From positions 1 to 64,000 of the forward strand of contig PABB01000017.1 in assembly GCA_002702655.1 (NCBI GenBank): a DNA stretch of 64,000 nt, written 5' to 3'. The notes under the pieces were generated by a model. That model was not told the DNA's origin. It made no database searches and saw only the letters and a list, made by a program, of their open reading frames with translations. This DNA comes from Planctomycetaceae bacterium. GTDB taxonomy: Bacteria; Planctomycetota; Planctomycetia; Pirellulales; Lacipirellulaceae. A program made the translations under genes and the position numbers. This document shows positions 27,939-36,252 of the stretch, one piece after another. The stretch's first letter is position 1. Every line of letters starts with the position of its first letter.

Positions 27939-28133
27939 GACGATTGTGGTCCAGCGGGTGGAGTGGGGCGCTGCGGGGGCGGCCAGGATTGGCGCCCGCG
28001 GCGACGTATTGTAGCAACGATGCCCGGCCCGCATCTCTCTGGCCATGGGAAATCGTCGGGGCGACGACTATCGGAAATCCGTTTGCTCAGTCCAGTGTCA
28101 GGGGCGATCCGCGAGCACCTGCCAGGCGGAGGA

Positions 28134-28931
28134 TTACACGGTTTCGTCGAGCTGCGCGCCAATTTCATCCAGCAACTCGGCCAACTGCTCGGCGTACGTG
28201 GACGTCTGCAAGGCGAGGGCGGCGAGCGACGCTTCGGCGAGCGCCCCCGCCAGGGCGAAACTGCTGGCCTCGACCGCGAAATCGGCGTCTTCGATCTGAC
28301 TGAGCGCCTGATAATGCTGGACGAGGGCGTCTTCGATGAGCGTTTGCGGAACATCGAACTGGTGCTTCGCGGCCGCGGCTGCCGCAGCCTGCGTTTGCGT
28401 CACCGCGTCGAGCTTCGCATCAGTGGCTTGAGCGGCTTCGTTGAGAGAGACCGGAGTCGTCGTTGTGTTGCGGTTCCGCGACTTCGTGGGCGGCACGGGC
28501 GTCGGGTGCGAATTACTGAACGGGTCGGCGGCGACATCCTGCGTTTGTCGCTCGATCCGCTCGATCTCCAGCAAGGAACGGCCGATTTGTTTACTCAGAT
28601 CAGCAAGTTCGGCCCCAGACAGCAATCCGCCGGCGGCTTCGACTGTGTATCCGCGCAACTCGATCAGACGGTCGTGGATTGCGCCCAAACCGGAGTGTTC
28701 GATCCGCGACAGAGCGCGGCGGCGACCGATGTTCTGCAACTCGGCGGTGAGGCGAGCGATTTCGCTGCGCAGTTGCTCCGCCGCCGCAAATCCGCTCGGG
28801 TCGTCGCGGGGGCGATTGATGCGCTTGCCGGTCGACAGCCGCTCTAGCGACTGCTGCTGTTGCGCTGAGTGCCGGGCGGCTTGGTTGACCAGCCGCGCCG
28901 TCCCGCCGGCGATTCGAAGCGTGGAAGACAT
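28134..28931 (-). CDS. Flagellin/FlgL-like protein, orphan
   Basis: 265 residues. The N-terminal D0/D1 region is clearly flagellin-type: QQQQSLERLSTGKRINRPRD, then DPSGFAAAEQLRSEI and LSRIEHSGLGAIHDRLIELR. A short Pro/Thr-rich middle replaces the variable domain. The C-terminal helix region (AGALAEASLAALALQTSTYA) resembles the D1/D0 return helix. It could be a minor flagellin, a hook-associated FlgL-like protein or a filament-cap relative. No flagellar genes lie nearby. The start is the ATG at 28931; an in-frame TTG lies 7 codons upstream. The nadD stop is 90 bp upstream. Confidence 0.8.
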   Translation of the reverse strand: MSSTLRIAGGTARLVNQAARHSAQQQQSLERLSTGKRINRPRDDPSGFAAAEQLRSEIARLTAELQNIGRRRALSRIEHSGLGAIHDRLIELRGYTVEAAGGLLSGAELADLSKQIGRSLLEIERIERQTQDVAADPFSNSHPTPVPPTKSRNRNTTTTPVSLNEAAQATDAKLDAVTQTQAAAAAAAKHQFDVPQTLIEDALVQHYQALSQIEDADFAVEASSFALAGALAEASLAALALQTSTYAEQLAELLDEIGAQLDETV

Positions 28932-29021
28932 CGTGTCGCCATCATCGGCCAAATCGATCTCAGGAGTGAGGGCCCCGGCGGGGCTTCCGGTTGTGACGAA
29001 TCTGCAGGGCTGCCGGACCGT

Positions 29022-29639
29022 CTACCTGTAGAGTCCGCGGGCCTCGATATACTGAGCCACTGCCGCCGGGACGAGATCTTGCCAGGGCCGGCCCGCGGCG
29101 ATGCGACGGCGGATGTCGGTGCTGCTGATTGGCGCGGGGGGCATATGGACCATGGCGCCGCGGATCTGCTCGAGCCGCTCGGCGGTCGCGTACGGCGCGA
29201 GCACGTCGAAGTCCGGCGGCGCCTCGCCGGCGCGGGCGACGACCAGCGGCGTTGCCAGTTCGCAGATGCGCCGCGGGTCGCGCCATTGCGGCAGGTCCGC
29301 CAAGGAATCGGCGCCCATCAGAAAGAACAACTCGGCGCCGGGATGTTCCTGTGCAAGTGCGGCCAACGTGTCGACTGTGTAGCTAGGCCCTGCGCGGTCC
29401 AGTTCGATCGTTGAGACGGCCAACAGCACCGCGTCAGCTTCTTCGGCAGCGACGGCCGTTTGGACCATGGCCAGGCGATCGGCCGCGGCGGCCGTCGCCC
29501 CAGCGGGTTTGAGCGGCTGCTGCGCGGCCGGGACGAACAGCACGCGATCCAGCGCGGCCTGCCGGGCGCAGCTTCGCGCCAATTGCAGATGGCCGAGGTG
29601 CACGGGATCGAAGCTGCCGCCGAAGACGCCCAGACGCAT
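29022..29639 (-). CDS. nadD: Nicotinate-nucleotide adenylyltransferase
   Basis: 205 residues from the ATG at 29639 (MRLGVFGGSFDPVHLGHL), which places the nucleotidyltransferase GGSFDPxHxGH motif at residues 6-17 as in NadD. Further signatures are FVPAAQQPLKP, FLMGADSLADLPQWRDPRRI and SSTDIRRRI. NadD converts nicotinate mononucleotide to deamido-NAD in NAD synthesis. The frame reaches back to 29687, but the extra 16 residues are not needed. No rsfS gene is adjacent, although the two often pair. Confidence 0.95.
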   Translation of the reverse strand: MRLGVFGGSFDPVHLGHLQLARSCARQAALDRVLFVPAAQQPLKPAGATAAAADRLAMVQTAVAAEEADAVLLAVSTIELDRAGPSYTVDTLAALAQEHPGAELFFLMGADSLADLPQWRDPRRICELATPLVVARAGEAPPDFDVLAPYATAERLEQIRGAMVHMPPAPISSTDIRRRIAAGRPWQDLVPAAVAQYIEARGLYR

Positions 29640-29806
29640 GTCCGCCGTACTCGTTGGGGTGAAATGTCTTGTCTGCGTCTGATTCACTGTGGTGCAACTG
29701 CTGTTGCGATCGCCGGCGCCTGCGGCAATACTCGCCGCAAGCGGCCGGTTACGTTGCCGCAGATTTTACCAACCTCGTTGTTCACGCACGACAGCAGGAG
29801 ATTGAC

Positions 29807-30061
29807 ATGGCGAAGAAGAAAGCCGCGAAGAAAAAGGTCCCAACGAAAAAGCCCGCCAAGAAGTCGGCTCGCGGACCGTCGCTCAACGCGATGTACAACG
29901 AAGTTTCGCGCCGGGCCGATACGGCCGGGTTGAAGATTTCTGCTGCTGAAACGCGTCGGGTGCTTGCCACGTTCTTCGACCTGCTGGAAGACTGCGATCC
30001 TCGCGAAGCGTTCGCGATCGTGGGCGCCGGGCTGGCCGAGGCCGGCAAACGGCGTCGCTAG
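29807..30061 (+). CDS. 84-residue protein with histone-like lysine/alanine-rich tail
   Basis: Residues 2-21 are an AKKKAAKKKVPTKKPAKKSA tail like those of bacterial histone H1-like proteins. The rest is a small helical unit (YNEVSRRADTAGLKISAAET, then FFDLLEDCDPREAFAIVGAG). The ATG has AGGAG 6 bases upstream. The tail suggests DNA or RNA binding. The C-terminal part is not a family I recognise. It is divergent from nadD and followed 240 bp later by the DUF892 gene. Confidence 0.8.
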   Translation: MAKKKAAKKKVPTKKPAKKSARGPSLNAMYNEVSRRADTAGLKISAAETRRVLATFFDLLEDCDPREAFAIVGAGLAEAGKRRR

Positions 30062-30194
30062 GCGATCCTGCCGATATCTGCCCCGACCGACAGGCCGCCA
30101 GATTGGTTTTTGCGCGATCGACGACTGGCGTATGCCGGCCGACTGGCGTGATCTGCGCCTGCTTTTCTGCGGTAAAGTCCGTGATGCGCCGCTT

Positions 30195-30210
30195 TGGCAC
30201 GAGGTTCGCC
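30195..30210 (+). promoter_or_regulatory. Candidate sigma-54 promoter upstream of the DUF892 gene
   Basis: TTGGCACGAGGTTCGC matches the -24/-12 consensus YTGGCACGRNNNTTGCW except for C in place of the second T of TTGC. The essential GG and GC pairs are spaced correctly. It lies about 90 bp before the start at 30302. One near-match in a G+C-rich window can be chance. Confidence 0.3.
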
Positions 30211-30301
30211 CTGCTCCGTCCTCAGTTTTCAAAGAGCCGCCCGCCGCTCCCACGAACTCGGTTCCAGGTGACGCGGAGAACTGACGCACAGGAGAAAACC
30301 A

Positions 30302-30796
30302 ATGAATCTCGATAGTCTCGAAAAGCTTTACGTTCACGAACTCAAGGACCTGTACAGTGCCGAGTCGCAGCTGCTAGACGCATTGCCGAAAATGGCTGAG
30401 GCCGCGCATGACGACACGCTGAAGCAGGCATTCGAAAGCCATCTGCAGGAAACGCGGGAACATCGTTCGCGGTTGGAGCAGATCTTCAAGAGCCTGGAGT
30501 TCCAGCCCGGCGGTCACAAGTGTGCTGCGATGGAAGGACTGATCAAGGAGGGGAGCGAGCTGTTGGAGCAAGAGACCGAGCCGCAGGTCCTCGACGCCGC
30601 TTTGATTGCCGCGGCGCAGCGCGTTGAACACTACGAAATGGCCGGCTACGGTTCGGCGTGTGCCTACGCGGAAAAGCTTGGCAAGTACGACCACGCGGAC
30701 ATTCTTCAGAAGACGCTTGATGAAGAGGGAGCGGCCGATCGCAAGTTATCGCGAATTGCCCACCGTGCCGTGAACTTCAAGGCGCTCACCGCGTAG
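30302..30796 (+). CDS. Ferritin-like DUF892 family protein (YciE/YciF type)
   Basis: 164 residues, the family length, from an ATG with AGGAG 8 bases upstream. The signatures are LEKLYVHELKDLYSAESQLL at the N-terminus, then HLQETREHRSRLEQIF, AAQRVEHYEMAGYGSACAYA and LDEEGAADRKLSRIA. Conserved Glu and His residues on four helices suggest a ferritin-like di-metal site. Homologues are induced by osmotic or general stress; their reaction is unknown. It stands alone between divergent and converging genes, probably with its own promoter. Confidence 0.92.
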   Translation: MNLDSLEKLYVHELKDLYSAESQLLDALPKMAEAAHDDTLKQAFESHLQETREHRSRLEQIFKSLEFQPGGHKCAAMEGLIKEGSELLEQETEPQVLDAALIAAAQRVEHYEMAGYGSACAYAEKLGKYDHADILQKTLDEEGAADRKLSRIAHRAVNFKALTA

Positions 30797-30939
30797 TGTG
30801 ACGCGAACTGCGATGTCACGTGACTGACGAAGCGGCGCCTCGCCTCGACTGTGGAAACCTATGGCAGCTTTCCACGCCGGTCGAAGCGGGGCGCCGCTTA
30901 CTTATGCGCTGCATCAACAACGTGCGTCGAAGGAACCGA

Positions 30940-31722
30940 CTACTCGGGCAATTTGCCGTCGACCAGTTCCTGTTCCCACTCGTCCATCAGCGGCCAGTCG
31001 ACGGCACAGGTCCCGAAATCGGCCATGTGCAGATAAGTCTCCAGGCGGGCAATGGTGCGATCGATCAGCGCCTCGTCCTTGCGGAATGCGGGGCCGTGGC
31101 TGGGCAGCAGCCACTCGACGTCGCTCGCCTTGATCCGCTGGAGCGATTTGATGAAATCGGGAATGCTGCTGCCGTGGTGGGCGTCGATGACTCCCACGCA
31201 CCCGTCGCGGAAGAGGTTGTCGCCGGAAAACAGCAGATTGCCCAACCGGAAGCTGAGCTGCCCGTCGGTGTGGCCGGGGGTGTGCCACACTTCGACCGTC
31301 AGGCCGCCGACAGCCAGCGTGTCGCCGTCGCTGACGGTCCGGTCGATCTCCACCGGCGGCATGGGCAGGTCGATGCCCTGGGCTTCAATTTGGGCGAAGG
31401 TCGCCAGACGGTCGCCCGCCTCCAGCAGCTTGGCGGCCAGCGGATGGGCGATCACCGGCGCCTTGAGGATCTGCTTGGCCTTGGCCAGGCCGCCGATGTG
31501 GTCCACGTCGGCGTGCGAGGCGACCAGGCCGCAGCACTTGCTGAACGGGAAATCGAGCTGCCGAATCAGCTCCAGACATTCGTCGACGGCATCGTCATAG
31601 CCGATGTCGATCAGAGCCCACTGGTCGTCATCGTAGATCAGGTAAACGCTGCAGGTGAACCGGCGGCGGGCCTGATGATTCAGCTCGATCACGTGCGGGA
31701 ACAGGGGCGTCCTGGAAACCAT
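30940..31722 (-). CDS. Metallo-beta-lactamase-fold hydrolase
   Basis: 260 residues. The metal-binding motif is [10 protein letters not shown] (His70, Asp72, Asp74 and His75; the family HxHxDH with Asp in place of the second His). It is followed by [13 protein letters not shown] near residue 150 and GDNLFRDG at about 168-175. The fold and order match the glyoxalase II-like MBL group. The substrate is unknown; a thioester or phosphodiester hydrolase is possible. The gene is the last of a minus-strand run that starts at manC, but a 135-bp spacer precedes it. Confidence 0.85.
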   Translation of the reverse strand: MVSRTPLFPHVIELNHQARRRFTCSVYLIYDDDQWALIDIGYDDAVDECLELIRQLDFPFSKCCGLVASHADVDHIGGLAKAKQILKAPVIAHPLAAKLLEAGDRLATFAQIEAQGIDLPMPPVEIDRTVSDGDTLAVGGLTVEVWHTPGHTDGQLSFRLGNLLFSGDNLFRDGCVGVIDAHHGSSIPDFIKSLQRIKASDVEWLLPSHGPAFRKDEALIDRTIARLETYLHMADFGTCAVDWPLMDEWEQELVDGKLPE

Positions 31723-31857
31723 CGGCGTCGGTGCGTCTACAGCGAAAGGGGGCGGGCCGCCGGCGATTCCGCTGCCGTGGCCTGAGCTAGCCGATTCTAA
31801 AGGCCGACCCGCGCCAGCCGCAACGCCCGCACTCCGTAGCGAGAGAGAAACGCGGTG

Positions 31858-32778
31858 TTAACGAGACCTGTTCTCAACAGTGTCGCCGCTAGCCAAGATT
31901 GCGGCCAAGCCCTCGCGATACGTGGGATAGCTGAGCGTCGCTCCCAGTTCAGCGATCATCTTCGCGTTGCTGATCCGCCGGTTCGATGTCGCCCGCGCCG
32001 CGGCCGGAGAATCCGCCGCCGGCTCGGTGAAAGTTGGCGGCGCGGCGCCGAGCAGCCGGGCGACCTCGGCGTAGTAGTCGCGACGCACGACCGGCGTGCC
32101 GTCGCTAACGCAATAAACGTGCGGCCCGGAGGCGTCTGGGACGACGTCCAGTCGCGATTCTGCTGCGACGACCGCGGCCGCGGCGTCGTCGACGTGAATC
32201 AGGTTGAGCCACCCCTCGCTTGGCGCCGGGATCGGCTCGCCGGCCAACATTTCCGTCCGGTAGGGGATGCGATCCGGGCCATAGATTCCTGCTAGCCGAA
32301 GAATCGCCGCTCGTTGTCCCAGCGGATGAGCGGACAGTGCTTGTTCGGCCAACAGCGATGCCTTGCCGCCGGCCCTGCGGGGGGCGGGCGGCGTCTGTTC
32401 GTCAACCACGCCGCCGCCCGCGTCGCCGTACACGCCGGTGGAGCTAATGTACACGAATCGCTTTGTCGCGGCCGGCAGAGCCGCCAGCACGTTGCGCACG
32501 CCGCCGCCGTAGACCTGATCAACTCCGGGACCCACGGCGTGCCGATCGTATCCAACTGCGAAGACGACCGTGTCGAACCCGCCCAGCGGGCGTAGCGTGA
32601 TGGGGTTGGCCACATCGCCGATCACCGTGCGAAGTCCCAATTGCTCAAGTTCGATGGCTCGCTCAGGGCTTCGCGTCAGGGCATGCACTTCGTGGCCCGC
32701 CGAGAGCCACCGCATGGCGACGCGGCGGCCAAGATATCCACAACCAACGATCAGTTTGACTTCGCGAGATTTGTTCAT
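31858..32778 (-). CDS. NAD-dependent epimerase/dehydratase (extended SDR family)
   Basis: 306 residues from the ATG at 32778 (MNKSREVKLIVGCGYLGRR), which places the dinucleotide-binding GxGYxG motif at residues 12-17. Starts at 32811 and 32826 are possible but would add an uncharacteristic lead. Other landmarks are VIGDVANP, FVYISSTGVYGDAGG and WLNLIHVDDAAAAV. The usual YxxxK catalytic pair is not clear, so a degenerate or reductase-like member (similar to YeeZ-type proteins) is possible. It follows ruvX by 57 bp. Confidence 0.85.
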   Translation of the reverse strand: MNKSREVKLIVGCGYLGRRVAMRWLSAGHEVHALTRSPERAIELEQLGLRTVIGDVANPITLRPLGGFDTVVFAVGYDRHAVGPGVDQVYGGGVRNVLAALPAATKRFVYISSTGVYGDAGGGVVDEQTPPAPRRAGGKASLLAEQALSAHPLGQRAAILRLAGIYGPDRIPYRTEMLAGEPIPAPSEGWLNLIHVDDAAAAVVAAESRLDVVPDASGPHVYCVSDGTPVVRRDYYAEVARLLGAAPPTFTEPAADSPAAARATSNRRISNAKMIAELGATLSYPTYREGLAAILASGDTVENRSR

Positions 32779-32835
32779 GGGTCCATCTTGCTCGCTTTCA
32801 ACCAGCTCCATGCACTTCGACGGCAATTGAGTGGC

Positions 32836-33279
32836 TTAATCAAGGCTTTCGGGCGCCTCTTGTCCGCGCGCGCCGGCTTCCAAGTACGCGGTCAGCATGA
32901 TCTGCGCGGCGAGTTGATCGATGCGGGCCTTGCGCCGCTTCTTGCTCAGCCCTGCTTCCTGCAATGCGGCTTCGGCTTCGGCGCTGGTGTAGCGCTCGTC
33001 AAAAAACTCGACCGGCACGCTTGTGATTTCAGCGAGCCAGGCGCCAAATGTCCGAGCTTCGCGTGATTTCTGACTTTCAGCGCCGCTGCCATGCACCGGC
33101 AGGCCGACAACCCACCGCACGAGCCGTTCCTCGCGGGCGAGCGTTTGGAAGTACTGTTTGTCGAGCCGCTCGGAGCGGCGCGTGTACGTTTCCAGCGGCC
33201 CGGCAATGCCCACGTCCAAATCGGCCACGGCGATGCCGATGCGAACCGTGCCGAAGTCGATGCCAGCAATGCGGGGCAC
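32836..33279 (-). CDS. ruvX: Putative pre-16S rRNA nuclease / Holliday junction resolvase RuvX (YqgF)
   Basis: 147 residues, the usual RuvX/YqgF size. The RNase H-like core opens with IAGIDFGTVRIGIAVAD (Asp8 as the first catalytic acid), followed by VRWVVGLPVHGSG and VEFFDERYTSAEAE with the later catalytic residues, and DQLAAQIMLTAYLE at the end. The family trims 16S rRNA ends or resolves branched DNA. It lies between manC and the epimerase gene with short spacers. Confidence 0.93.
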   Translation of the reverse strand: MPRIAGIDFGTVRIGIAVADLDVGIAGPLETYTRRSERLDKQYFQTLAREERLVRWVVGLPVHGSGAESQKSREARTFGAWLAEITSVPVEFFDERYTSAEAEAALQEAGLSKKRRKARIDQLAAQIMLTAYLEAGARGQEAPESLD

Positions 33280-33334
33280 GGCAATTCAACCGATGATCGA
33301 AGGAATGAAATCGCGGTGCTTGGCGGCGGATGAT

Positions 33335-34417
33335 CTACAGGTAGTCCTTCCAGCCGCGTGCTTCGAGTTGCTTGACCACCTCGCGGACGGCTTCTTCGTC
33401 GTGCTTGTTGGCCACCAGCGTGGCATTCTCGGTGTGCACGACCAGGCAGTCCTTCAAGCCGATCGTCACGACCAAGTGCTCGTTGTTCGTGCGGACGATC
33501 GTGCCGGTCGTGTCGATGCCCAGATGCCGGCCGACGACCGTATTGTCGTGGTGATCCGTGCCCAGCAGGCGCCCCAACGCCTGCCAACTCCCTAGATCGT
33601 CCCAGTCGTAGGGCGCCTCGATCACGGTGACGTCCTTGGCGTGTTCCATCACCGCGTAGTCGATCGAGATCCCCTTGATCGCGGTGAACTCCTTGTCGAA
33701 CACCTCGGCCTGCTGCGGCGTGCCCCAGGCGTCGCCGATGGCCTGGAGGTGGGCCAGCATCTCCGGCTGGCGCTCGGCCAGTGCGTCGAGAATCGTTTTG
33801 GCCTTCCATACAAAGATGCCCGAGTTCCAATAATACTCGCCGGACGACATGTACTCAGTGGCCGTGGCGGCGTCGGGCTTCTCGCGGAATTGCCGCACGA
33901 CGAACGCCGGAGCGTCGTCGGCGGCCACGTCGATTCGGGCCCCACGCTGGATGTAGCCAAAAATCTCCGCCGCGTACGTTGGGCGGATGCCGAAGGTGAC
34001 GATTCGCCCCGGTTCCGCGTCGACCAGCCGCGCCGCCTGCTGCAGGGCGTCCTGAAAGCGATCGGCAGAGCGGATCACATGGTCGGCCGGCAGTACGGCC
34101 ATCGTGGCGTCGGGGTCGTCGCGACTGACCAGCAACGCCGCCAATCCGATGCAGGGCGCCGTATCGCGTTTGCAGGGCTCGCCGACGATCGACGCTGCGG
34201 GAAGTTCGGGAAATTGGGCAACGATCGGATCGACCAGCCGCTGGTTCGTCACAATCAGCGTCTGTGCAGGGGTGACAAGGTCGCCCAGGCGGTCGACGGT
34301 CTGGCGGAGCATCGACTCGTTGCCGGCCAGTTCCAGCAGTTGTTTCGGTTTGGCGGCGCGGCTGGCCGGCCAAAACCGGGTGCCGGAACCGCCGGCCATG
34401 ATGACGGCGTGAAGCAT
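33335..34417 (-). CDS. manC: Mannose-1-phosphate guanylyltransferase
   Basis: 360 residues. The nucleotidyltransferase loop GGSGTRFWPASRAAKPKQLL is at residues 9-28. VGEPCKRDTAPCIGLAAL, LPADHVI, FREKPDAATATEYMSSGEYY, WNSGIFVWKA and YDWDDLGSWQAL follow the GDP-mannose pyrophosphorylase pattern. It lacks the C-terminal isomerase domain, so it is the short, monofunctional form. It makes GDP-mannose for polysaccharides or glycoconjugates. It heads a minus-strand run with ruvX and an epimerase. Confidence 0.95.
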   Translation of the reverse strand: MLHAVIMAGGSGTRFWPASRAAKPKQLLELAGNESMLRQTVDRLGDLVTPAQTLIVTNQRLVDPIVAQFPELPAASIVGEPCKRDTAPCIGLAALLVSRDDPDATMAVLPADHVIRSADRFQDALQQAARLVDAEPGRIVTFGIRPTYAAEIFGYIQRGARIDVAADDAPAFVVRQFREKPDAATATEYMSSGEYYWNSGIFVWKAKTILDALAERQPEMLAHLQAIGDAWGTPQQAEVFDKEFTAIKGISIDYAVMEHAKDVTVIEAPYDWDDLGSWQALGRLLGTDHHDNTVVGRHLGIDTTGTIVRTNNEHLVVTIGLKDCLVVHTENATLVANKHDEEAVREVVKQLEARGWKDYL

Positions 34418-34568
34418 GGTGACTGTGTATTTTCGAGGTCGTTAGTCTGGTGCGGGTGACCGATAATTCGCCGCGTGGCACGAGGTGATTTCCGCGCGAC
34501 GACAACTGAGGATACCACGATTGCGGCACAAATCGCAGTGTCGCCGTAGCTGACAATCCGCATTTCGC

Positions 34569-34603
34569 CCCGCCGTTCACGGCGGGAGCGGGGCGAGCCC
34601 CGC
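34569..34603. repeat. Two adjacent G+C-rich hairpins after thiE
   Basis: CCCGCCG-TTCA-CGGCGGG (34569-34586) and GCGGGG-CGAG-CCCCGC (34588-34603) lie directly after the thiE stop and before manC on the same strand. No U-run follows on the minus strand, so they may slow or stabilise RNA ends rather than act as intrinsic terminators. Confidence 0.65.
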
Positions 34604-34605
34604 AG

Positions 34606-35697
34606 CTAAATGTCCGTCGCGCGCGCCGCGAGTTGGGCTTGAAATGCGCGCACAGCCGCCGCAGGGTCGACTGCCCCTGTGACGGCCGAACTGATCGCAA
34701 CGCGGCCAATTCCTGTGTTCAGCACGGCGTCGATATTCGTCGCGTCGATGCCGCCGATGGCGAATGTCGGCAGGCGGATGTCCGCGGCGACTTGCCGGAG
34801 ATAATCGAGTCCCGGGAACTCGTCGAACGACTTTGTGCGGGAGGGAAACGTCGGTCCGGCGCCCAAATAGTCCGCACCCGCCAAGACCGCGGCGCGGGCC
34901 TGCTCGATCGAGTGGGTCGACACGCCGATGAGTTTCCCCGGGCCGAGAATGCGGCGGGCCTCGGCCAACGGCAGGTCGTCTTGCCCCAGGTGGACGCCAT
35001 CGGCCTTGGCGATCGCCGCGATATCGGGCCTGTCGTTGATGATCGTCACGGGCCGCGGCCCCGATCGCGGCACGCTCCCCCCGCGTGCCAGCAACGAGGC
35101 CCGGATTAGCAGCGAGCGATCGTCGAGTTGCTTGTCGCGGAGTTGGATCATGCCGACGCCCGCTGCAGTCAGCTCGCCGATCAGGCTGTCGAATTCCTCC
35201 AGGCTGTCTCGACCGTCGACCAGCACGCACAACCTCACGCCCTCCAGCGTTGGCTGCGAGGTCCGCGTCAGCGCCGCCTCGATCCCATAGAAGCGGTACC
35301 GTAGCGATTCCATTTGCAGGGCGAACGACTCAGGGGCGACGGAGCCGTCGGCGGGGGGCAGGTCAAGGCACTTGCCGAATTCCTCCAGCGTGCGAAGCGA
35401 TTGCTTCACCCGCTCGCAATTCGCGCGGCACACGTGCCGGGCGTCGGTGCGGGCCGCCTCGCTGTCGGTGGCGATGGCCGTGCCCACGTCGCCGGGCGTG
35501 TCGCGCATTGCGTGCCGATCCGCCAGGGGAATTGCTTCGCTTGCGGCGGCGGCCAGTTCGTGTCGCAACTCCTTGAGATGCCGCGACAGGTGGGCGTCGT
35601 CGAGCACGAACCGCGCGTAATCCTCGACGACACGCAGCCCTTCGGTGGCGCGGTTCAACGCGGCGTCAAGAATTCGAAAGGATGGTGCGTCAGGCAC
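34606..35697 (-). CDS. thiE: Bifunctional ThiD2-ThiE fusion, thiamine phosphate synthase
   Basis: 363 residues, well over the ~210 of a plain ThiE. The first ~125 residues match the ThiD2 domain (ILDAALNRATEGLRVVEDYA, RFVLDD, LKELRHELA), a family described as HMP-phosphate kinase. The C-terminal ~215 residues are ThiE: GVGMIQLRDKQLDDRSL, IINDRPDIAAIAKADGVHLG, DYLGAGPTFPSRTKS and FAIGGIDATN. Together they would make HMP-PP and join it to the thiazole phosphate. The GTG start is 4 bp after the upstream stop, so it is translated with two small membrane protein genes. No TPP riboswitch was seen. Confidence 0.9.
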   Translation of the reverse strand: MPDAPSFRILDAALNRATEGLRVVEDYARFVLDDAHLSRHLKELRHELAAAASEAIPLADRHAMRDTPGDVGTAIATDSEAARTDARHVCRANCERVKQSLRTLEEFGKCLDLPPADGSVAPESFALQMESLRYRFYGIEAALTRTSQPTLEGVRLCVLVDGRDSLEEFDSLIGELTAAGVGMIQLRDKQLDDRSLLIRASLLARGGSVPRSGPRPVTIINDRPDIAAIAKADGVHLGQDDLPLAEARRILGPGKLIGVSTHSIEQARAAVLAGADYLGAGPTFPSRTKSFDEFPGLDYLRQVAADIRLPTFAIGGIDATNIDAVLNTGIGRVAISSAVTGAVDPAAAVRAFQAQLAARATDI

Positions 35698-35701
35698 GGC
35701 G

Positions 35702-36013
35702 CTATTCGGCCAATGGGACGATCAGCAAGTAGGTCAGCGCGAGGAATGAGAGGACGAAAAACACCCGCGCGGCTGTTGGCGCCGTTCTTTCCAGAGTAAT
35801 GCTCGACAGGAACATGGCAAACAACACGGCAGCTGCTAGTGGAAGTTGCAGCCATTGCGCAGTACCCAATGCCAGCACACAGACGGTCACCAGGGCCAGG
35901 AGAGTCCGTAGGCCGAACCGCAGCGACTCGTGCTCACCTCGCGACGGTTCGATCATTGGTATTGCCATTTCGAACGGCCGAAGGCGAAGCTCCACCGGGC
36001 GGGGCACGGGCAT
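35702..36013 (-). CDS. Small two-helix membrane protein (RFSLRTLL-type), copy 2
   Basis: 103 residues from the ATG at 36013, 5 bp after the stop of its upstream paralogue. The core RFGLRTLLALVTVCVLALG, followed by TAQWLQLPLAAAVLFAMFLS and a last hydrophobic segment, gives two or three short membrane helices. Planctomycetes carry many short proteins with an RFSLRTLL lead; no function is established. It is close to thiE and probably co-transcribed. Confidence 0.7.
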   Translation of the reverse strand: MPVPRPVELRLRPFEMAIPMIEPSRGEHESLRFGLRTLLALVTVCVLALGTAQWLQLPLAAAVLFAMFLSSITLERTAPTAARVFFVLSFLALTYLLIVPLAE

Positions 36014-36018
36014 CGCGG

Positions 36019-36252
36019 CTACCTCGACACCGGCCCGAACAGGCACCAGTACGCAATCGCCAGGGCCGTGGCGGTCAGCAGGGCCGGGCCGGTGCGGCGG
36101 CGCAGGCGGTCGTACTCGGCGGCGCCGACCATCAGCACCAGCATGGCCACCGCGGTCAGGGGCCAGCGTTGCCACTGCCAGATCCCCAGCGCCGCCGTGG
36201 CGACGGTGGTCCATGCTAGCAGGCGCTTCAGGCTGAATCGGATGGCAAACAT
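36019..36252 (-). CDS. Small two-helix membrane protein (RFSLRTLL-type), copy 1
   Basis: 77 residues: IRFSLKRLLAWTTVATAALG, then IWQWQRWPLTAVAMLVLMVG, a basic turn AEYDRLRRRTG and a last helix. It is related to the downstream gene in its lead (RF.L..LL..TV...ALG.WQW.. against RFGLRTLLALVTVCVLALGTAQW). It is the first gene of a three-gene minus-strand unit ending in thiE. The function is unknown. Confidence 0.7.
   Translation of the reverse strand: MFAIRFSLKRLLAWTTVATAALGIWQWQRWPLTAVAMLVLMVGAAEYDRLRRRTGPALLTATALAIAYWCLFGPVSR

Noticed and set aside
26901-28847. A 648-codon plus-strand frame opposite the aminotransferase and flagellin-like genes
   Set aside because: The minus-strand genes carry clear family motifs (PLP lysine, flagellin core); the plus frame has none.
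35698-36013. TPP riboswitch before thiE
   Set aside because: thiE starts 4 bp after an upstream coding region; no space or THI-box sequence is present.
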